Part shown: one piece after another, positions 58,271 to 64,000 of the stretch | Numbering within the stretch: position 1 is the first letter of the stretch | Layout: each line of letters starts with the position of its first letter | From: Heterohyrax brucei | Lineage: Eukaryota; Chordata; Mammalia; Hyracoidea; Procaviidae | Direction of reading: 5' to 3' | Length of the DNA stretch: 64,000 bases | Assembly (NCBI GenBank): GCA_028571685.1 | Contig: CM053162.1 | Location: forward strand, 4,964,001 to 5,028,000 | Program-made: the position numbers and the translations under genes | Notes under the pieces: model-generated | The model's input: only the letters and a program-made list of their open reading frames with translations | Databases searched by the model: none | What the model was told of the DNA's origin: nothing

Positions 58271-58422
58271 TTAGCCCATTGTCGTGGAGTCAATTCCAAC
58301 TCATAGAAACTCTATAGGACAGAGGAGAACTGCCTCATAGAGTTCCCAAGGAATGCTTGGTGGATTTGAATTTCCAGTCTTTTGGTTAGCAGCCATTGCC
58401 CTTAACCAGTATGTCACCAAGG
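58271..58422 (-). mobile_element. AfroSINE, short form, inverted relative to its neighbour
   Basis: The antisense tail side is TTAGCCCATTGTCGTGGAGT, the body GGACAGAGGAGAACTGCCTC and the head TTTTGGTTAGCAGCCATTGC. It is 56 bp from the opposite-strand copy at 58051. Confidence 0.87.
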
Positions 58423-58609
58423 TTAAAGGCAGAACTGAAGTGACAGTTTTGTTAAAAAAGAAACAGAAAGACGGAGAAAGACATTAAGGCACAGAGAAGG
58501 AGGTAGACATGTGTTTATTCACTCAAAACTGTGTGGTACAAAATTTCGATTTTTGCAATTGATGCTTTGACAAAGCATAATAATTACTATAGCCAAACTT
58601 CACTGGTGA

Positions 58610-58800
58610 CTTAACTATGTGTCAGAAACTGTGATAAACCCCTTCCATTCTTTTTCTCACTTAACAACCGTGAAACTCTGTGGACGTCATATAATTTTAT
58701 CCAGGATTTGTGTGTGCAAATCCAGTTTTAGGGGAAGCTGAATCACTTGTTCAACGGCTCAGCCAACAAATGGTTGAATTAGGACTGGCCACAGATTTGA
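58610..58800 (-). repeat. MIR SINE
   Basis: Antisense MIR order: ACTATGTGTCAGAAACTGTG, a TCTCACTTAACAACCGTGAA segment, GGGGAAGCTGAATCACTTGT, and CAACAAATGGTTGAATTAGG. Confidence 0.7.
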
Positions 58801-59813
58801 TTCTAAAATTAACTCATTTAAGTCTAAGAACATACCATCTAGTCTCTGAAATTGTACCAAATGCAATAGAGTATACATAATTTTTATGGGAGCCTGGATT
58901 TGATTCATAGCCAAATCCATTTCAGTCATCTGCTTCCATGCCGACCTGAGCTTTGTCACTCCATGGGAGAAATAACATCAGCACAGCTAGATATTGTTCA
59001 AGAAACAAGCCAAACCCAAACTCCTTTGTCCTGTTCTATTGATGCTCAAAGACTTAACAGCCTAAATGCTGGTGTTGATTTCCTCTAACACCTTTAAGTG
59101 TCGTAAAAGGAAATTTCAATTTTATTCTGGATGCATAGACCCTACTTCTGCAACGCTCAGAGAATTCCACAGAATCCATGCAGTAAGTGGTGCTCCATCT
59201 CCCCAGATGCTTTCCTTTCTCAGGATTGTAGTTGCTCGTCTACAGGCAGTTCACAGGGCTGAAATGAGTTTTAAAATCTTCAAAGTTTTCATTAACAGAA
59301 ACCTGCAATTCAGCAAAAAAAAAAAAAAAGGGAGTAGACATAAAAGAGATACATAAAGACAGGTATTAGAGAGAACCGTCTGCTTGTTAGTACTGTGCCC
59401 ATTTTCATGCACGAAGACAGAAACACACTTATTATGTGATACTTGGCCCATTGCATTCCAGTAACATCTCTGTAGAAATACTATTTCTTGTACAACGTCA
59501 TATATTTTTTTAATTTTATTTTTAAAATCTCACTCTCAACTGTGTCCTGTTCTCAATATACTTTTTTGCTTCTTCTTCCACTTCATCTAGCTTTTTCCTG
59601 ATGCAGTGCCTTGTTCTCAACCCTCCTATGTACCACAACACAACAAAAATAGAAGCCATCATCACCAAAAACAGTCTTTCACTCTACTAAGAAACAAAAC
59701 ATGGAACATACATACATATTGAAAGGGGCATTGTCCAATGTAGGTTAAATTTTATCAGAATAATCTTTAAATTTTTTTTAAAAATATTTTTATATTTTGC
59801 ATCACGCTTATTT
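58801..59813. other. Nothing recognised; poly-A run near 59315
   Basis: Unassigned sequence. An A-run of about 14 at 59316-59329 could be an old retroposon tail, but no body was recognised. Confidence 0.45.
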
Positions 59814-60003
59814 AAAAAAATCTTGCCATCGAGTTGATTCTGAATCATTTCCAACATGTAACGGAGTAGAACTCTACTCAACGGTGTTTTGCTTGGCTGA
59901 TTTCTCAGAAGTAGATGGCCAAGTCTTTCTTCCAAAGTACCTGTCAGTGATCTTTCCATTAGCAATTGAACACATTAACCATTTGCACCACCCAGGAACT
60001 CTG
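59814..60003 (-). mobile_element. AfroSINE, long form, diverged
   Basis: TCTTGCCATCGAGTTGATTC opens the antisense tail. The middle segment GAAGTAGATGGCCAAGTCTT is retained. The head ends in GCACCACCCAGGAACT. Confidence 0.7.
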
Positions 60004-60144
60004 TATAACGCATATATGCCTTGACATAGTTAACTGCTAGTCGATAATAAACATCAAATCTATCCCTGGTTCTATTTTTTACTAGAAGTATGGATTTCAG
60101 CTTTTTCTGTGAATAGTGCAAATGGGTCTAGATTGATGGATTGA

Positions 60145-60400
60145 TTGATTTATTCAGCAAACACTTTAGATAGTGCCTTCCAAGAGTCATACACTGTGCT
60201 AAACAGGAACTACCTAAAGGTCAAAAGCATAGTACCTGTTCTCAAGGATTTCAGTCACCTGGAAGAAGCAGGCAATCACAAAATGATGTATCAGGTGTTG
60301 TAATTGAAACATATACAAAGGGCATAAAATAGAATGGCTTGAAAATTCTGATTGGCTTGAAAATTATTAGAGTCATTTTTCTCGTGCTAAATTTGTTATA
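60145..60400 (-). repeat. L2 LINE 3' end
   Basis: TTTATTCAGCAAACACTTTA ... CACTGTGCTAAACAGG ... CCTGTTCTCAAGGATTTCAG ... GGCAATCACAAAATGATG follows the antisense L2 terminus. Confidence 0.6.
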
Positions 60401-60742
60401 ATAGATTTGTCCAACAGGAGAGTGGCAAAAATCAGACTTGATTTTTTCTTTTTTTTTTTTTTAATAATGCCTGGCACAAGTGTGATGATAGCGAAAGAAC
60501 AGTTCATCTTATGACTGCCATCATTTGACTAATGGGAATAACCTATCAAGAAATATTCTAAAGTGTACCTGAAAGTCAAGTTTAGATTATGAAAATCAGA
60601 CAATGAGTAGTTGTCTCTAAAAACGAACATCTTAACCTATTCTGGATACGGCAGTATACTTTATATCCACTCTTGACCAAGGTACTCTCTTGAATGAACC
60701 AGATTTCACCTTTCAGGGTTTAGACTTATTTCTCCCCATTCC
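60401..60742. other. Nothing recognised; T-rich run at about 60440-60462
   Basis: Unassigned sequence between an L2 and an MLT1-type LTR. Confidence 0.45.
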
Positions 60743-60933
60743 TGCTATTTTTGTTTCCCAGGACTGCCATAACAAAATACAGTAAAGTGGATGGCTTTTC
60801 ATAACAGAAATTTATTTTCTCACAATTTTAGAGGCTAGAAGTACAAATTTAGGGCTTTGGCAAGGCTGTGTTCTTCCTCTCCATTCTGCAGGAAGATGCT
60901 TCTTCATTTCCTTCATCTTCTGGTAACTCCCAG

Positions 60934-61096
60934 AAACCCTGGTGGCATAGTCGTTAAGTGCTATGGCTGCTAACCAAAAGGTTGGCAGTTCAAATGTACC
61001 ATGGCTCCTTGGAAACTCTATGAGGTAGCTCTGCTCTGTTCTATAGAGTCACTATGAGTTGGAATCGACTTGATGGCAATAATTTTGGGTTTTGGT
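60934..61096 (+). mobile_element. AfroSINE, short form, in MLT1 LTR
   Basis: It is complete: AAACCCTGGTGGCATAGTCG at the head, AAGGTTGGCAGTTCAAATGT at the B-box side, and GAGTTGGAATCGACTTGATG at the 3' core. Confidence 0.88.
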
Positions 61097-61228
61097 GGCC
61101 CGGTGTGTTGCTTGGAGTTTCTTCGCTGTACAGCAGTATTCACATACTGTCTTCCTCTTGTTGTGTGATCGTGTTTCCATATTCACTCCATTTTCTCCTT
61201 TGATAATACACCAGTCAGAAGGAATAAG

Positions 61229-61372
61229 AAGCCTGGTTACACAGCTGTTAAGATCTGGCTGCTAACGGAAAGGTCAGTGGTTTGAATCTCACAAAGCCAT
61301 TCCTTGGAAACCCTATGGGGCATTTCTTCTCTATCCTATAATATTGTGTATTGCAATGGACTTGATGACAAC
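61229..61372 (+). mobile_element. AfroSINE, short form, in MLT1 LTR
   Basis: AGCCTGGTTACACAGCTGTT begins the head, GTGGTTTGAATCTCAC the B-box side, then AACCCTATGGGGCATTTCTT. The 3' core is partly deleted before GACTTGATGACAAC. Confidence 0.8.
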
Positions 61373-61530
61373 TATTTTTCATTAATTTTCTTTCCCCCTC
61401 TGGTATAACATTCTTAATTGAACTGATGAAAAAATACAAAGAAAAATCCAATGTCCCCAGACAGACAAGGTCACATTTGGACTTTAATGTATCCTTTTGG
61501 GGGCTGGGGGGTAGAATTCAATCCACAACA

Positions 61531-62209
61531 CCTGAGCATATAGCATCCATTCTACACCCTATGTTCATTTGATTTTCTCAAATAAGCATGGTAGTTGCAA
61601 TTTTACAAAGAAAATGATTTTTAATTTAAAATTTATGGATTTGAAAACTCTTACAAGGATTTTTAAAATATGAATATGTATAATTTTTAAATTATGAAGG
61701 TATGCAGAGTCACTATGGGTTGGAATCAACTTGATGGCAGTGGCTGGCTTTATATCTAAAGATTGTTTCATTTGAAAATATTATTACCCAACCATCTTAT
61801 TATCTATTATGACGATTGCCATCTTATTTTCAATATATTTTTCTATGTGTATGTTTTAATGATTTTAGGTAATTTAAAGTTATATGACAGCTACAATTTT
61901 CCCATATCTGCTTCAAGACTGCATGTTATCATTAAAACAATTGAAAATTCTGTGACAAATATTACTTCAATATGGTTTCATTTTCATTTGAGTATGGTGC
62001 GACCTTACGCATTGTCTCTTTTTCGATATGCCTTTTAATGTCAAAGATAAAAAATATCAAATCTCACATATGAAAACACTTAGTATTTTGCTGTTATTGA
62101 AAATAAATAAAATGTCATGGAAATAAGCTTGCCTAGAAAATGTCACTGCAAATTCATATCATCTGTGGGTATTCAGACTTTCTAAGCTCACTGATAGACA
62201 ATATAGAAT
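61531..62209. other. Mostly unrecognised, with an AfroSINE 3' fragment
   Basis: At 61702-61750, TATGCAGAGTCACTATGGGT and GGAATCAACTTGATGGCAGT form the 3' core of an AfroSINE on the plus strand, without its head. The rest is unassigned AT-rich DNA. Confidence 0.55.
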
Positions 62210-62435
62210 CATGTATCAGAACCCAAACTGAGAGTTATCTGTCTTTACTTTTGCTAACTATGTAACATTGATAAAATAGTTAGCCTCCCTAGGATTGCAG
62301 AAATAGAGCAATGTACCCTTCTTCATTACTATTATGAAAAAATTGGATAAGACAATATATTTGTTTACTTGGCACACTGTTCAGCACTAACAGATTATCT
62401 GAAAATGCTAACTATTATTACTATCATTATTTGAT
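62210..62435 (+). repeat. MIR SINE
   Basis: Sense order: AACTATGTAACATTGATAAA (the 'tgtgaccttgggcaa' block), GTTAGCCTCCCTAGG, then GGATAAGACAATATATTTG and GGCACACTGTTCAGCAC. The end CTATTATTACTATCATTATT is characteristic. Confidence 0.72.
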
Positions 62436-62436
62436 T

Positions 62437-62778
62437 TTCTTTATTGTGCTTTAGATGAAGGTTTACAGAGAAAACTGGCCTGTCATTGAACAATGCGTAC
62501 ATATAACATATATTGTTTTGTGGCATTTGGTTACTAATTCTACACGTCAACACCTTCCCTATCTCTACCTTGGGTTTCCATTACCAGCTTGTCTGTCCTC
62601 TCCTGCCTTCTCATCTTTGGCCCTGGACTAGTGTGTCCATTTAGTTTCCTTTTGTTTTATGGGACTGTCTAATCTGGCAATCTGGCTGAAGGGTAAAACT
62701 CAGGAATTACTTTGTTGCTGAGCTAAAAGGGTGTCCAGGTATTCTACCCTCAGGGTTTATCCAGCATCTGTCACTCTG
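62437..62778 (-). mobile_element. L1 3'UTR fragment, older subfamily
   Basis: TTTATTGTGCTTTAGATGAA ... GTTTACAGAG at the start parallels the 3' terminus of L1 F (21920-21950). The part around 62690-62730 parallels the F 3'UTR near 22270-22320. The element is 5'-truncated within the 3'UTR. Confidence 0.65.
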
Positions 62779-62938
62779 CCAAAGCCAAGTGCCCTTGAGT
62801 GGGATCTGACTCATGGCGACCCTAGAGGCCAGAGTAGAACTGCTCTCTAGGGTATTCAAGGAGAGCCTGGTGGATTTGAACTGCCGACCTTGTGGATAGC
62901 AGTGGTAGCACTTAACCCACTACACCACTGGATTTCCC
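62779..62938 (-). mobile_element. AfroSINE, short form
   Basis: It is well preserved: GCCAAAGCCAAGTGCCCTTG at the antisense tail, CATGGCGACCCTAGAGGCCA in the body, and CACTTAACCCACTACACCAC at the head. The tail type (CCAAGTGCC) is the variant also seen as truncated fragments at 43918 and 54227. Confidence 0.88.
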
Positions 62939-63112
62939 ACACTAGTAAGTCTATTATATTAATATTATTGTATTATACATGTAATGAAGCTATTGCTCCT
63001 AGAATTGATTTTTATTTGTTTCAGAACAATGATCATTAATTGATCGATTATTCTAATCATTTATTCTTTGTTAAACTAAACCTAGGAGTCATTCATACTC
63101 TCTTACTCACAC

Positions 63113-63131
63113 CCCAACCCCCAACCCCCAA
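63113..63131. repeat. Short C-rich tandem run
   Basis: Repeats of CCCCAAC within CCCCAACCCCCAACCCCCAA. The unit recalls a telomere-like hexamer but is A/C only and very short. Confidence 0.6.
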
Positions 63132-63149
63132 TCCATTGATAATCCTCTT

Positions 63150-63740
63150 TGCTGTACCTCCAAACTTTGTCTCAGTCCCCACTACTTCTCTCCTCAGTCT
63201 GCTGTTACAGTTTTCTCCCTTCTAAACCACTCAGTCTCTGGCTGGCTCACTCATGCTCTGCAGCTTCCCCTGTTCTGACCCCACTACAATTCATTTTCAA
63301 CCTGCTGAGCAAAGCTGTCCTCTAATAGGAAGACTATGCCACTTCCCAGCCTAAACCCTTGAATGCCTTCTCATTGTGTTCAGAATAAGATGTAAACTGC
63401 TTGCATAGCTGACAACAAACTGAGTGACGTGTCCCTAGTTCCCTCCCTACCTCAGCTTCCTCCCTACCTCAGCTTCTACTGCTGTCCTCACAATTGCTTC
63501 ATGCAGCCACACTGGTATTTTTCTGCTCCTTGAATCCACCTTTGCAGGTGTTTCCATCTATGATGCCATTGGACCTGCTTTTCACTCTGCTTGGAATTCA
63601 TTTTCACAGACCTCCCACCAATGCGCCTTTTCCTACAGGCCTTCTCTGACTCCCCACCTTAGCCTTATGCATCCATGCTCTTTTTCACTTTCACATTGTT
63701 GATTGTGCTATAGCTATCTAATGTTATTACCACGTTAATG
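63150..63740 (+). repeat. L2 LINE
   Basis: Sense L2 landmarks in order: CTGACCCCACTACAATTCAT, CTATGCCACTTCCCAGCC, CCCTTGAATGCCTTCTCATT, CAGAATAAGATGTAAACTGC, then GCTTCATGCAGCCACACTGG and CTGCTTGGAATTCATTTTC, and CAGGCCTTCTCTGACTCCCC. This is the best-preserved L2 of the window. Confidence 0.82.
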
Positions 63741-63767
63741 TATTTATTTATTTTTTAATGATCGTCA

Positions 63768-64000
63768 TGGATTTTTTTTATTATTATTATGATTCAATGA
63801 AAATGTGTAATCCCATAGAAATTCGCATGCCCACCTATATGCACCTCCCACCACTCTTCCTGCCTGGTGACAGCACACTCTTCCTCTCTGCTCCATACAT
63901 GTCCTATCTTCCCAACAGTCTATCCCCTTCTCTCCACCCCCTCCCCATCCTCCAGTATGAGGTCAGCAGGACAACATCCTATAGATGCATACAACTATAA
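63768..64000 (-). mobile_element. L1 LINE G, 3' end running off the window
   Basis: A T-rich tail (antisense poly-A, with TTATTATTATTATG) is followed by the 3'UTR terminus, closely parallel to 32775-33010 in element D. Only the last ~230 bp lie in the window. Confidence 0.85.

Larger units (their letters stand above)
60743..61530 (-). mobile_element. MLT1 LTR with two AfroSINE insertions
   Basis: Antisense MLT1 landmarks are: GTTTCCCAGGACTGCCATAA at the left, AGAAATTTATTTTCTCACAA, then AAGGTCACATTTGG and GTAGAATTCAATCCACAACA at the right. Removing the two SINEs leaves about 480 bp, a normal length for a solo LTR. This is an older, ordinary MLT1 rather than the MaLR-like family at 10300 and 50436. 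Confidence 0.82.

Noticed and set aside
63113-63131. Possible interstitial telomeric repeat
   Set aside because: The unit is CCCCAAC/CCCCCAA, not CCCTAA, and there are only about three units.

Overview
The window is mammalian nuclear DNA with no recognisable host gene, exon, rRNA or tRNA gene. It is an AT-rich intergenic (or deep intronic) tract built almost entirely from interspersed repeats. About twenty copies of an afrotherian tRNA-derived SINE (AfroSINE) occur in long and short forms, alongside RTE-type LINEs and a distinctive L1 lineage with a ~1 kb 3'UTR. Together these point to an afrotherian mammal. The short SINE form favours the elephant/manatee/hyrax group, and elephant is my best guess. 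Species is an inference from repeat families recognised by eye; no alignment was run.

Layout. 1-2.8 kb: degraded L1 (A), reverse strand, with an RTE tail and an AfroSINE in it. 3.7-7.2 kb: L1 (B) whose ORF2 is fused to its 5'UTR by deletion. 7.2-9.9 kb: RTE LINE, reverse. 9.9-12.4 kb: AfroSINEs, one of them split by a complete LTR-internal-LTR MaLR-like element. 12.4-21.9 kb: older sequence with L2, MIR, AfroSINEs, an old MLT1-like LTR and a twin-primed L1. 21.9-52.5 kb: a four-deep nest of L1 elements, all on the reverse strand. F contains E, E contains C, and C contains D, a 7.2 kb full-length L1 with a 16-bp target-site duplication and an open ORF1. MaLR-like LTR elements have landed in F (twice) and C (once). 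53.2-55.2 kb: second long RTE copy. 55-64 kb: AfroSINEs, L2, MIR, an MLT1-type LTR, and the start of another L1 that runs off the window.

The repeats form a relative clock rather than a functional operon. L2, MIR and the oldest MLT1 form the base. L1 F, E, C and D came in that order. AfroSINE and RTE share a 3' tail, consistent with RTE machinery mobilising the SINE. A MaLR-like family was active after AfroSINEs were already in place. The only long open protein is the L1 ORF1p of element D; its ORF2 is broken by several frameshifts, so I see no autonomous element. The most notable structures are the nested L1s with same-strand bias, tandem ~200-250 bp monomers in the 5'UTRs of three L1s, two complete MaLR-like elements with exact 5-bp duplications, and a twin-primed L1. 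I found no novel protein-coding system.
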